From Pseudomonadales bacterium (lineage in GTDB: Bacteria > Pseudomonadota > Gammaproteobacteria > Pseudomonadales > Ketobacteraceae): a stretch of DNA of 36,749 bases. Both the position numbers and the translations under genes were made by a program. The notes beneath the pieces were generated by a model. It had not been told where the DNA came from and did not search any database. It saw only the letters and a program-made list of their open reading frames with translations. The stretch spans positions 1 through 36,749 of the forward strand of contig JAGUVW010000078.1 in the NCBI GenBank assembly GCA_020062665.1, read 5' to 3'. Below are positions 1-8,043 of this stretch, piece after piece; the first letter of the stretch is position 1; every line of letters starts with the position of its first letter.

Positions 1-1128
1 ACGCAGGTCACGGTGCGGCGGGCGCTGGGGCTGATCAATACTGGCGCGCTGCAGCAGGGTGATCTGGCCGCGCTGGCGAGCCGGCTGGGAGTGACCGATC
101 GCTATCTGCGTCAGCTGTTCGAGCGGGAACTGGGTGTGTCGCCCAAGCAGTACGCGCTGTATCAGCAGAGTCTATTCGCCAAGAAATTGCTGCATGAAAC
201 CCGCCTGCCTATCACCGATATCGCTCTGGCCAGTGGCTTCAATAGCCTGCGCCGTTTCAATGATTGTTTTCAGAAGCAGTTCCGGCTGACGCCCCGCGCG
301 CTGCGCAAGTCAGCTCATGAAGCGCAGGGTAGCATGGTGCTGTTTATGGCATGTCGCCCGCCCTATCAGTGGCCCTTGCTGCAACAGTTTCTGTCTGCAC
401 GGCTGATTCCCGGGCTGGAGTGGAGTGGCGCGGATTACTACGGCCGCAGTTTTGGCTGGGGGCGCGCGCAGGGACGTTTCACGGCGCGCTTTGACGCCGA
501 GCGTGGTGGCTTCGAGGTGGAGCTGGAGATCGACGATCTGCAGCAGTTGGCGCCGGTGGTGCAGAACATTCGCCGGGTGCTGGACCTGGATGCGGATATT
601 GCGCTGATCGATGCGGCAATCGCCGCTGCGTTCGACGTGAAGCTGTTGACGCATGCGGGCCTGCGTTTGCCCGGCATCTGGGATCCGTTCGAAGCCGGCG
701 TACGCGCGGTGCTGGGCCAGCAGGTATCGGTGACGGCGGCGCGCAATCTGGTGGCGCAGGTGGTGGAGGCATTTCACACGGGTGATCCTGATGGTGTCCG
801 CTATTTTCCCGCGCCAGGGCAGTTGGCAGAAAGTGCGCTGGATTTTCTGCGTATGCCGGGCGCGCGCAAGGCTTCGCTACGCGCGTTCGCCGCCTACGCT
901 GCAGAGAATGCGCTCGGAGATGATCCCGGCGCGCTGCTGAATATCAAGGGTATCGGCCCGTGGACGGTGGATTACATCAAGATGCGCGGGCTGAGCGAGC
1001 CGGATATTTTTCTGGCGCGGGATCTGGGCGTGAAGAAGGCGCTGGAAAACAGTGGCCTTGCCGTTGATCCGGATCGCGCAGCGCCCTGGCGCAGTTACCT
1101 GACCTTTCACCTGTGGAATCTGTTGTGA
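1..1128 (+). CDS. Ada/AlkA-type fusion: AraC HTH plus 3-methyladenine DNA glycosylase II (5' end outside window)
   Basis: Base-excision repair glycosylase removing alkylated purines, fused to an AraC-type regulator domain. The frame is open from base 1 (T-Q-V-T before the first GTG at 13), so the gene begins upstream; 375 residues are visible. Residues ~1-105 form the two helix-turn-helix units of an AraC domain (ending near FRLTPRALRKS). Residues ~110-185 fit the AlkA N-terminal domain. Residues ~190-375 are the HhH-GPD fold with the hairpin KGIGPWTVDYIKMRG; the catalytic Asp is that of LARDLG, encoded at 1021-1023. Proteins of this layout usually carry an N-terminal Ada zinc/methyl-acceptor domain, which would lie outside the window (inference). 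The stop codon overlaps the next start (TGATG), so it is translationally coupled to the methyltransferase: an adaptive-response-like unit. Confidence 0.88.
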   Translation, partial: TQVTVRRALGLINTGALQQGDLAALASRLGVTDRYLRQLFERELGVSPKQYALYQQSLFAKKLLHETRLPITDIALASGFNSLRRFNDCFQKQFRLTPRALRKSAHEAQGSMVLFMACRPPYQWPLLQQFLSARLIPGLEWSGADYYGRSFGWGRAQGRFTARFDAERGGFEVELEIDDLQQLAPVVQNIRRVLDLDADIALIDAAIAAAFDVKLLTHAGLRLPGIWDPFEAGVRAVLGQQVSVTAARNLVAQVVEAFHTGDPDGVRYFPAPGQLAESALDFLRMPGARKASLRAFAAYAAENALGDDPGALLNIKGIGPWTVDYIKMRGLSEPDIFLARDLGVKKALENSGLAVDPDRAAPWRSYLTFHLWNLL

Positions 1129-1586
1129 TGGCATACGATTTTGTGAACACTCCCATTGGCTGGCTGAAAATCCACGCCAACGACGATGGCATCATCGCTA
1201 TCGATTTTGACGCCGAACCCGAAGCGGTTGATCACGGCAATACCCTGACGAAACGCTGCAAGCAGCAGCTGACGGAATATTTTGCCGGCACTCGCGAGCA
1301 TTTTGATCTGCCACTCGCGGCTGAGGGCACCACGTTTCAGCGCGCCGTGTGGCAGGCTCTGGTGTGCATTCCGTTTGGCACCACCTGCGCGTATCAGGAT
1401 ATTGCCGATACTATTGGCAAGCCCAAGGCGGTGCGGGCGGTGGGTGCCGCCAACGGCAGCAATCCGATCCCGATCATCGTGCCCTGTCACCGGGTGATTG
1501 GCCGCGATGGTTCGCTGATTGGTTTCGGCGGCGGCCTTGATAAAAAAGAATGGCTGCTGAAACACGAGGGCGCGCTGCTGGTGTAA
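1128..1586 (+). CDS. ogt: Methylated-DNA--protein-cysteine S-methyltransferase
   Basis: Suicide repair protein that transfers the alkyl group from O6-alkylguanine (and O4-alkylthymine) in DNA to its own cysteine. It is 152 aa from the ATG at 1128, which overlaps the previous stop; the in-frame GTG at 1113 lies inside the upstream gene and is less likely. The signature PCHRVIG is at residues 119-125 with acceptor Cys120, and the arginine-finger segment AVRAVG contains Arg103. Length matches the short Ogt/OGT type without an Ada domain. Coupling to the AraC-AlkA gene suggests joint induction by alkylation damage, as in Ada regulons (inference). The symbol could also be ada-like or atl by lineage, but the active-site Cys is present, so it is not an alkyltransferase-like protein. 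Confidence 0.93.
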   Translation: MAYDFVNTPIGWLKIHANDDGIIAIDFDAEPEAVDHGNTLTKRCKQQLTEYFAGTREHFDLPLAAEGTTFQRAVWQALVCIPFGTTCAYQDIADTIGKPKAVRAVGAANGSNPIPIIVPCHRVIGRDGSLIGFGGGLDKKEWLLKHEGALLV

Positions 1587-1621
1587 GTGGTTGAATCGCC
1601 GCGCTGCACTACTCAAACGCG

Positions 1622-3586
1622 TTAGTCAAAATCCAGCAGTTCATCCAGCACAGAACCGCCGGCCATGGCCTGGCCATAACCGTGGTGCTCGTATTCCACC
1701 AACGGGCCGGGCAGGTATTCGAGAAAATAGGGGCTACCCTGCGCATGCACGAAGGAGCCACCGTGAAACAGCGTGCGGTTGTCGTCGCCAGCGCGGGTGA
1801 TGATGAGTTCGTTCTGCGCGCGGGTCAGCGCCACGTACAGCACGCGGCGTTCTTCTTCCTCGGCGTCCTTGTCGCCCAGGCTGCGCAGGTGTGGATAGAC
1901 ACCGGGCTGCACGCCCAGGCAGTAACACACCGGCGCTTCGGTGCCCTTGGCACTGTGCACGGTGATCAGTGTAAGCGTGTCTTCCTGCTCGCTTTGTTCG
2001 GCTTCGGAATTCGACACGGGATCGAGGGTGTAGGCTTCGACAAAACCCAGCAGATCCTTGTAGCGGTGCGCGAGACTGGCGAGCAGGCGCAGATCGGCGG
2101 CGCGGCTTTCCCAGCGGTCGTAACGTTGCGACAGTGCTTTGGTCAGATGCTCGGTACCCATCTTCAGTGCGGTGTGCGGTTCGCCCCGGTATTGCTGGAT
2201 CACCGCGATGCCCTGACGTACATCGTCGCGCCGGGGCAGCAGGTCGGCCAGCGCATCCAGCGGATTGTCTGCCGGCTGCAATTGCAATAATCCCTGCACG
2301 ACTTTGGCAGCAGTGGCGTCGCCGATTTTCGGCCAGCATTTCAGGTAGCGAATCCACGCCAGCTCATCGTAGGCGCTCAGGGCGGCGCGGCACAGTGACA
2401 GCAGATCCTTCACGTGGGCGGCTTCCAGCAGGCTGGTGCCGCCGACGAATTTGTAGGGAATCTGGCGGTCGATCAGCGCGCCTTCCAAGGTTTTTGCCGC
2501 CCAGCCGGAGCGCACCAGCACCATGTGTTCGCTCCAGCGAGCGCCGTTGTCGTGGCGCTGTTGCAGGTCGGTGGCAATCCAGTCGGCTTCATCGAATTTG
2601 CTTTCGAAATCGATCAGGCGCGGTTTCAAACCACGGCCGCGATGGGCGTGCAGTTCCTTGTCGTACTGCAGCGGCGACTGCTTCAGCAGCCAGTTGGCGA
2701 TGTCGAGAATTTCCTGGGTGGAACGGTAGTTCTCCTGCAGTTTCAGTGTGGTGCTGTTGTGTACGCGGGATTCAAATTCGTGCACGTTGCGGAAGTCGGC
2801 GCCACGGAAGGCATAGATGGATTGCGCGTCGTCGCCGACGCAGAACAGCTGCGCGCCGCTGTCGCTCTGGGTGGAAGATAGCGCAGCCAGAATGCGCCAC
2901 TGCAGCGGGTTGGTGTCCTGCATTTCGTCCACCAGAATGTGCTGGTAAAGGCCGGCGATGCGTTCCCGCAGCTTGTCATTGTTTTCCAGTCCCTGCACGA
3001 ACAGGTGCAGGATGTCGTCGTAATCCAGATAGTGGCGCTCGGTTTTGCGTTGCTCGTATTGGGTTGCGATCTGGATGATCCGCTCCATGGTGGTTTCGTC
3101 GTATTCGGTGAAACGGTTGAGATAGTCCGGCAGCGCCAGGCAGAAGTTCTTGGCGTAGGAAATCGTGTTGAGCAGCGCCGCGCCCTTGGGGAAATCCTTC
3201 TTCTCGCCTTTTTTCAGCAGTTCGCCGCGCAGCAGCTGGATCAGGCTTTCGGCATCGTCGCGGTCGATCACGTTGCGATCCTCGACACCGAACGCCTTGG
3301 GAATCCGCCGCATCACCTGCAGGCAGAAATGGTGGAAGGTGCCCGCGGTGATTTTCTCGCTGACGCCACCCACTTCGTGATTGAGGCGTGCCAGCATTTC
3401 CTTGGCGGCGCGGCGGGTGAAGGTGAGCATCAGCAGCCGTTCCGCCGGCACACCGCTGCGGATCAGGTACAGAATGCGGCCGATGATGGTGCGGGTCTTG
3501 CCGGTACCGGCCCCCGCCAGAATCAACAGGTGGCGAGCGGGGCCGGTGTAATGGGCGGCGGCGGTCTGTTCGGCGTTCAGGTTCAT
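1622..3586 (-). CDS. UvrD/Rep-family superfamily 1 ATP-dependent DNA helicase
   Basis: 3'-5' SF1A helicase, 654 aa from the ATG at 3586 (MNLNAEQ). A longer frame to 3637 runs into the upstream transporter gene and adds a cysteine-rich, unconserved-looking tail, so I chose 3586. Motifs in order: Walker A GAGTGKT (residues 25-31), Walker B/motif II VDEMQDTN, motif III GDDAQSIYAFRGA, motif IV LQENYRST, motif V TVHSAKGTEAP and motif VI RRVLYVALTRAQ. Motif V is slightly unusual, with KGTEAP where UvrD has KGLEF. Length resembles Rep/UvrD but the C-terminal region is short. It is the last gene of a probable operon after the MgtE-like gene (28-nt gap), and no terminator is visible in the 35 nt before the convergent ogt. 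It is probably a repair or replication-fork helicase; I would not assign it to rep or uvrD. Confidence 0.9.
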   Translation of the reverse strand: MNLNAEQTAAAHYTGPARHLLILAGAGTGKTRTIIGRILYLIRSGVPAERLLMLTFTRRAAKEMLARLNHEVGGVSEKITAGTFHHFCLQVMRRIPKAFGVEDRNVIDRDDAESLIQLLRGELLKKGEKKDFPKGAALLNTISYAKNFCLALPDYLNRFTEYDETTMERIIQIATQYEQRKTERHYLDYDDILHLFVQGLENNDKLRERIAGLYQHILVDEMQDTNPLQWRILAALSSTQSDSGAQLFCVGDDAQSIYAFRGADFRNVHEFESRVHNSTTLKLQENYRSTQEILDIANWLLKQSPLQYDKELHAHRGRGLKPRLIDFESKFDEADWIATDLQQRHDNGARWSEHMVLVRSGWAAKTLEGALIDRQIPYKFVGGTSLLEAAHVKDLLSLCRAALSAYDELAWIRYLKCWPKIGDATAAKVVQGLLQLQPADNPLDALADLLPRRDDVRQGIAVIQQYRGEPHTALKMGTEHLTKALSQRYDRWESRAADLRLLASLAHRYKDLLGFVEAYTLDPVSNSEAEQSEQEDTLTLITVHSAKGTEAPVCYCLGVQPGVYPHLRSLGDKDAEEEERRVLYVALTRAQNELIITRAGDDNRTLFHGGSFVHAQGSPYFLEYLPGPLVEYEHHGYGQAMAGGSVLDELLDFD

Positions 3587-3614
3587 CGGAAAATCCGGGC
3601 GGCGAAAGCAGGTG

Positions 3615-4583
3615 TTACAGCAACACCCAGCGGGCAATCAGAAAATACAGGAAAATCGACAGCAGATCCTGGATCACGGTGGCCAGCGGGCCGCTGCCAA
3701 AGGCGGGATCGACGCGGCATTTGTCCAGCAGCCAGGGCAGGGTCATGGCCACCAGGGTGGCGATGGAGCAGGTGGCCAGCAGGGCGAGCCCCACGCTGAT
3801 CGCCACGTCCGCATCATGCCAGCGCAGATACACTACCGGCGCGGCTACCGCTGCGAGCGTGATGCCGATGCCCAGCCCCGTCAGCAGCTCCAGGCGCAGG
3901 ATGCGGCGGATGCTCACGCCCACCGAAAGTCCGCGTACCACCACGGTTTCTGTCTGCGTGCCCACGGCGTCCGCCAGATAAACAATGCCGGGAATAAAAA
4001 ATGCCAGCAGCACTTTCTCCTGCAGTTGCGCTTCGAACCAGCCCAGGATGTCCGCCGCAAAAATGGCGCCGGCCAGTCCCAGCAGCAGCCACGGCAGACG
4101 GTGCCAGAAACGCCGGTGCAACGGCTCTTCGCTGGCCATGCGCGCGCCGCTGGACTGCTTGAGAAAACCGCCCAGGCGCGCCATGTCCTCGTCGTGTTCC
4201 TGCAGCAGCACGGTGAGCAGCTGGTAGGGCGGAATCATGCCGCTGAAATGCCCCTGTTCATCCACCACCGCGATGGCGGCCTCGTTGTGCTTGATGGCAT
4301 GCCAGGCGGCCTTTTCCTGATCCGCGCCCGGCTTGATGGTGGGCGGATCAGGATCCATGACCGCGTGCACGGGAACATCATCCGCCGCCGGCATCATGTC
4401 TTCGATGCGCACTACGCCGGCGAAGCGTTCGCCCTCGCACACGGCGATATGGCTGGCGCAGTCGAATTTCTGCCGGTCGAGCAGATTCTTGATAGCGCGC
4501 ACCGGCGTGTCCGGCCCCACCACCGGCACCTGACGGGTGGCGTGGCGGGAGGCGACTTCGAAGGGGTTGAATTCCGGGGACAT
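3615..4583 (-). CDS. Short MgtE-type magnesium transporter (CBS pair plus membrane domain)
   Basis: Inner-membrane divalent cation transporter or channel. The 322 residues show two CBS-type repeats (~15-135, e.g. the stretches around CASHIAVCEGERFAGVV and EAAIAVVDEQGHFSGM) and then about five membrane segments from ~147. Family motifs are visible: GTQTETVVVRGLS after the second membrane helix and DPAFGSGPLATVIQDL near the C-terminus, which contains the acidic residue lining the MgtE pore. The N-terminal MgtE_N superhelix of canonical ~450-aa MgtE is absent, so cytosolic Mg sensing would rest on the CBS pair alone. It sits between a 64-aa protein (24-nt gap) and the helicase (28-nt gap), suggesting one transcript. 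Specificity (Mg, Co or other) cannot be read from sequence. Confidence 0.87.
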   Translation of the reverse strand: MSPEFNPFEVASRHATRQVPVVGPDTPVRAIKNLLDRQKFDCASHIAVCEGERFAGVVRIEDMMPAADDVPVHAVMDPDPPTIKPGADQEKAAWHAIKHNEAAIAVVDEQGHFSGMIPPYQLLTVLLQEHDEDMARLGGFLKQSSGARMASEEPLHRRFWHRLPWLLLGLAGAIFAADILGWFEAQLQEKVLLAFFIPGIVYLADAVGTQTETVVVRGLSVGVSIRRILRLELLTGLGIGITLAAVAAPVVYLRWHDADVAISVGLALLATCSIATLVAMTLPWLLDKCRVDPAFGSGPLATVIQDLLSIFLYFLIARWVLL

Positions 4584-4607
4584 GGGGCGTGATCGGGCGG
4601 GAGGGGC

Positions 4608-4802
4608 TCAGTGCCGGGTCAGCAGGCGCGGATCGATGGGTTTGGCCAGTTCGTCCTGCAGGGCTTCCAGGCCGCCCCAGATGGCGTCACGGCCGGCCTC
4701 TTCCGGCACCTTGGCCACGGCCATGATGAGCACGCGGACGATCTTCTTCATCTTCTCCTGATCCTGGAAATCGGCGGGGTTGGGGATGCTGCTGTCGTTC
4801 AT
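4608..4802 (-). CDS. Small conserved-looking protein of unknown function (64 aa)
   Basis: I do not recognise this family. It is a soluble 64-aa protein with a basic/hydrophobic segment MKKIVRVLIMAVAKV (residues 18-32) followed by an acidic amphipathic stretch EEAGRDAIWGGLEALQDEL. No cysteines, signal peptide or clear transmembrane helix. A good ribosome-binding site (AAGGA, 7 nt before ATG 4802) and an extended -10 promoter about 50 bp upstream support expression. It is first in the run of genes leading into the MgtE-like transporter and the helicase, so it may have a role with the transporter, but that is only contextual. Confidence 0.62.
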   Translation of the reverse strand: MNDSSIPNPADFQDQEKMKKIVRVLIMAVAKVPEEAGRDAIWGGLEALQDELAKPIDPRLLTRH

Positions 4803-4848
4803 GGCGGATTCCTTTGATACGGGCCGAAAGGCCGGACTGCAAAGGCAA

Positions 4849-4857
4849 ACTATACCA
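4849..4857 (-). promoter_or_regulatory. Extended -10 promoter for the small protein/mgtE-like/helicase operon
   Basis: On the minus strand the sequence TGGTATAGT is an extended -10 element (TGn followed by TATAGT, five of six matches to TATAAT). No good -35 lies 17 nt upstream, which fits the extended -10 class. Predicted start of transcription is near 4842, leaving about a 40-nt leader before ATG 4802. Confidence 0.45.
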
Positions 4858-4884
4858 GTATCGGGGGAGGGGCGTCGCGGGGGT

Positions 4885-4907
4885 GGCGGCCTCTTTGGGA
4901 GGCCGCC
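4885..4907. other. Strong GC-rich hairpin between the nucleotidase and small-protein genes
   Basis: A perfect 9-bp inverted repeat (GGCGGCCTC / GAGGCCGCC) with a 5-nt TTTGG loop. It lies 63 nt beyond the stop of the minus-strand 5'-nucleotidase gene, so it could protect that mRNA 3' end or slow polymerase. No U-tract follows on either strand, so it is not a standard intrinsic terminator. It also lies just upstream of the extended -10 promoter of the next gene. Confidence 0.5.
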
Positions 4908-4970
4908 TGTGGGAGGGTCAGGCCAGTGCGGCGGTCGACGCGGATTGCGCTGTCAAAACGATGCCCATGC

Positions 4971-6836
4971 TCAAGGCAGCAACAAAATCCGCTCCTGCTC
5001 CCCCGGCGCCACTTGCACGCCTTCTTTTACTGCATCTGTATCGGCGGCTGGATTATTGAACCAGTCTTCCAGCGCATCCACATCCTGCGCGCCGCCCAGG
5101 CGGTTGCCGGCGAGTTTCAGCACGTAGAATTTGTCGCCGCCATCGGCGAGGAAATTGTTCACGGTCACCCGATACGTGGCCGCCAGATCGATGGTGGCGC
5201 CGTTGATGCTGATGCTGGCGGGATCGACTTTGTCGCAGGCAGGCCCGGAGGCGCTCCAGGCATAACTGAAACCGGCAGACACCTGCAGGATGCGATTGAA
5301 GCCCTGGCCAGTGTCGCCCGCCGGATAATTGAATGATGCTGGTGCGTTGCCGGCATTGCAGCCGGTGAACTGCTGTTCCAGCAGAATGTGAATCTGTTCG
5401 CCGGTGAGATCCAGCGTCACCAGACTGTTGCCGAACGGTTGCACGGTGAAGGCTTCGCCGTAGGTGACCTTGCCATCGCCTTCGCCCGCCGCACTGGACT
5501 CAAAAGTAAAACCGGGGGAGCGGATGCCGCCGGGATTCATGAACGCCACCACCGCTTCGCCAAAACCGGCGGGGGATGTCGCGGCCAGTTGCGCGTCAGC
5601 AATCACATCACCCAGGGCGATTTCCCCGGCCGCGTTTGCAGCGTTGTGGGCCATGGCGGCGGTGATCTCGCCGATCACGCGGTTGGCAATCGGTGTGGCA
5701 AGTGCTTTGTACTTCGCCACGATGTCGGCGATTTCACTGTCAGGCGTGATGTCGGGATGATTGCGATCCACGATGATGTTGTGCGCGCGTACTGCTGTGA
5801 CGTCACCGGATTTGAGGTTGATGGTCAGATCGATGTCCGACAGCACGCGGCCAATGGAATTGGCGCTGGTGACGGGAATCATGCGGCCGGATTTGTTCGG
5901 CAGCTGGCAGTTGTAGGCCTGATGGGTGTGACCGGAAATCACCAGATCCACTTCGTCGTGCAGCGCGCTCACGATCGGTTGCAGCGGTGTGCCCTCCAGA
6001 TTGCCGGGGCAGGTATTGATGGTATCTTCCGCCTGACTGACCGGCACGGTGCCGCCCTGGTGGATCAGCACCACGATGGCTTCCACACCCCTGCGCTTCA
6101 GTTTTGGAATCAGTTTGTTCACCGTTTCCGCTTCATCCTTGAATGACAATCCGGCTACACCGCTGGGCGTGACAATGCTCGGTGTGTCCTTCAGCGTCAT
6201 GCCGATGAAGGCAACTTTAGCCTTGCCGAATTTCTGGATGGCATAGGGCGGGAAAATGGTCTTGCCGGTCGTGGTGTCCTCCACGTTGGCGGCGAGGAAT
6301 TTGAAATCCGCACCCTCGAATGGATAGCCGGTGCCTACTTCGTTGCCCTTGCAGCTGTTGCCGGTGTCGGTGGGATGGCAACCGCCTTTCTGCATGCGCT
6401 GGAGTTCGGCCTTGCCTTCATCGAATTCGTGATTGCCCACGGCGTTGAAATCCAGACCGGCGCGGTTCATGACTTCGATGGTGGGTTCGTCGTGGAACAG
6501 CGCAGACACCAGCGGTGTGGCACCGATCAGGTCGCCAGCGGACACAACAACCGAATGCGGATTCTGGGCTTTCAGGCGGGCGATATGGCCGGCGAATGCA
6601 TCGGCACCGCCGACGCTGTAAACCGGTGTCGCACTGGCAGCATTGGCGCGCAAGGTGCCCGGAGACTCCAGCTGGCCATGGAAATCGTTGAACGCAATGA
6701 TTTTTACGGTAACCGTTTTGTGGTGACCGTGGTGGGGATGCTTGTGATCAATCTGACCGGCACCGGCCTGGGCACCGATACTGGCAGCAAGCAGTGCTGT
6801 TGCCAGCGCGGTATTTTTCAGCGTGAAGGATGACAT
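4971..6836 (-). CDS. Periplasmic 5'-nucleotidase / 2',3'-cyclic phosphodiesterase family (UshA-like)
   Basis: Secreted dinuclear metallophosphoesterase hydrolysing nucleotides, scavenging phosphate and nucleosides. It is 621 aa from ATG 6836, chosen because GGAG sits 8 nt upstream and a clean signal peptide follows (LATALLAASIGAQA, cut near residue 24). The N-terminal metallophosphatase domain has all metal motifs: NDFHG (Asp51, His53), SAGDLIG (Asp102), GNHEFD (Asn135, His136), LIHQGG and SGHTHQ. The C-terminal 5'-nucleotidase substrate domain follows (~390-610; MNPGGIRS, TVNNFLADGGD). A histidine-rich run at residues 31-39 (HKHPHHGHH) directly after the signal peptide could bind metal. It is about 70 aa longer than E. 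coli UshA. No lipobox or C-terminal anchor is seen. It is probably monocistronic. Confidence 0.92.
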   Translation of the reverse strand: MSSFTLKNTALATALLAASIGAQAGAGQIDHKHPHHGHHKTVTVKIIAFNDFHGQLESPGTLRANAASATPVYSVGGADAFAGHIARLKAQNPHSVVVSAGDLIGATPLVSALFHDEPTIEVMNRAGLDFNAVGNHEFDEGKAELQRMQKGGCHPTDTGNSCKGNEVGTGYPFEGADFKFLAANVEDTTTGKTIFPPYAIQKFGKAKVAFIGMTLKDTPSIVTPSGVAGLSFKDEAETVNKLIPKLKRRGVEAIVVLIHQGGTVPVSQAEDTINTCPGNLEGTPLQPIVSALHDEVDLVISGHTHQAYNCQLPNKSGRMIPVTSANSIGRVLSDIDLTINLKSGDVTAVRAHNIIVDRNHPDITPDSEIADIVAKYKALATPIANRVIGEITAAMAHNAANAAGEIALGDVIADAQLAATSPAGFGEAVVAFMNPGGIRSPGFTFESSAAGEGDGKVTYGEAFTVQPFGNSLVTLDLTGEQIHILLEQQFTGCNAGNAPASFNYPAGDTGQGFNRILQVSAGFSYAWSASGPACDKVDPASISINGATIDLAATYRVTVNNFLADGGDKFYVLKLAGNRLGGAQDVDALEDWFNNPAADTDAVKEGVQVAPGEQERILLLP

Positions 6837-6926
6837 GGGGTATCTCCGTGGCGTGGGCAGTGACCACGAAGAATGGAACAGCAAGATGAAAACCCGGTGA
6901 CGGGAATATTGCAGTCGGTGGACGAA

Positions 6927-7337
6927 TCAGGTGTCCGCTGGCCCCACCCACATGAACGGATTGTGGGCGACCTCCCACAGATGGCCGTCGGGATCACGAA
7001 AGTAGCCGGCATAACCGCCCCAGAAAGTTTTCTGTCCCGGCTTGGTGATCTCGGCACCGGCCTGGCGCGCCTGCTCCAGCACTGCATCCACGTCTGCGTC
7101 TGACGCCACGTTGTGCGCCAGCGCCATGGCACCGAAACCACTGCCCGCCGCGCTCACCTGCGCGTCTTCCGCCAGTGCGTCACGGCCGAACAGACCCAGC
7201 CAGGTACCATTGAGCGTGAAAAACGCGACTGTCGGCGGCGAATCCAGGCGGGGAAATCCCAGTCCCTGTTCATAGAATGCAATCGCGCGCGGCAGATCGC
7301 GCACGCCGAGGGTAATCATGCTGATGCGGGGTTTCAT
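6927..7337 (-). CDS. VOC (glyoxalase/bleomycin resistance-like) superfamily protein
   Basis: A 136-aa soluble protein with paired beta-alpha-beta-beta-beta units of the vicinal-oxygen-chelate fold. The N-terminal half opens SMITLGVRDLPRAIAFYEQGLGF; the C-terminal half ends YAGYFRDPDGHLWEVAHNP, whose Glu is the usual metal-ligand position. Such proteins may be lyases, dioxygenases or drug-binding proteins; substrate cannot be inferred. It is divergent from the lipoprotein phosphatase gene and separated by 90 nt from the downstream nucleotidase gene, with which it may or may not be co-transcribed. Confidence 0.88.
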   Translation of the reverse strand: MKPRISMITLGVRDLPRAIAFYEQGLGFPRLDSPPTVAFFTLNGTWLGLFGRDALAEDAQVSAAGSGFGAMALAHNVASDADVDAVLEQARQAGAEITKPGQKTFWGGYAGYFRDPDGHLWEVAHNPFMWVGPADT

Positions 7338-7453
7338 GTGTCACTCCAGTGCGATGACGGCGACACAGTATGCATCAGACGGGAAGTCGGCGCATGTACC
7401 GCCAGAATCTCGACTACACTTCTGGAATATCCACCAGCAAGGGAGTGCTGCTC

Positions 7454-8035
7454 ATGTCGTTCGATAAATGGCTGATTGTCCTCGCGATGCTGCTGTGCAG
7501 CGGTTGCGCCACCCTGCCCAATCGCTTTGAAGCGGCGCCGCCCCAGCAGAACAAGGCGGTGGTATTCGACATCGATGGCACGCTGACGCCCACCCCGATG
7601 CGCATCTGGCAGGCTCGCGATGACGCCGCTGAAACCGTGCAGCATTTTGCCGATCAGGGTTATCGCATTTTCTATGTCACAGCGCGGGTGTCCTTTTTGC
7701 AGTGGCAGATTCCCGGCTGGCTTGAGGACAATGATTTTCCCGCCGGCGAACTGTACGTCACCCAGCACGACGAAGATGAAGACGATCACGCCCGCTTCAA
7801 AACCCGCATTCTCGAGCAGTTGATCCGTGATGGCTGGCGGATCGAGTGGGCCTTTGGAGATTCGACATCGGACTTCGTCGCCTACCGCGCCGCTGGCATT
7901 CCCAGGGAGCAGATTTTTGCGCTGCAGCGTGCTTGCGACGATCGTTGTCAGCGCGGTGAGTGGAATCGCTGTCTGGTGGAGTGGCGCGATTTTCTGGCAC
8001 CCGGTGGTGAGCCGGTGGCGAGTCCATCGCCCTGA
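7454..8035 (+). CDS. Lipoprotein HAD-superfamily phosphatase, LNS2/lipin-like
   Basis: It is 193 aa from ATG 7454, preceded by AGGGAG at good spacing; a longer frame from 7370 lacks a signal sequence at its start. The N-terminus is a lipoprotein signal with lipobox LCSGC (Cys18), so it should be membrane-anchored. HAD motifs: I, VVFDIDGTLTP (Asp39 nucleophile, Asp41 acid/base); II, FYVTAR; and IV, FGDSTSD (Asp136, Asp140). The combination DIDGTLT...VTAR...GDSTSDFVAYRAAGI resembles the LNS2/lipin-type phosphatidate phosphatases more than class B acid phosphatases. A phospholipid or phosphate-ester substrate at the envelope is plausible but unproven. It converges on the histidine kinase gene 8 nt away with no terminator. 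Confidence 0.82.
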   Translation: MSFDKWLIVLAMLLCSGCATLPNRFEAAPPQQNKAVVFDIDGTLTPTPMRIWQARDDAAETVQHFADQGYRIFYVTARVSFLQWQIPGWLEDNDFPAGELYVTQHDEDEDDHARFKTRILEQLIRDGWRIEWAFGDSTSDFVAYRAAGIPREQIFALQRACDDRCQRGEWNRCLVEWRDFLAPGGEPVASPSP

Positions 8036-8043
8036 CGTGTGTG

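Noticed and set aside
3587-3637. N-terminal extension of the helicase frame (start at 3637)
   Set aside because: It overlaps the end of the MgtE-like gene and adds a cysteine-rich segment unlike helicase N-termini; ATG 3586 gives the expected beginning.
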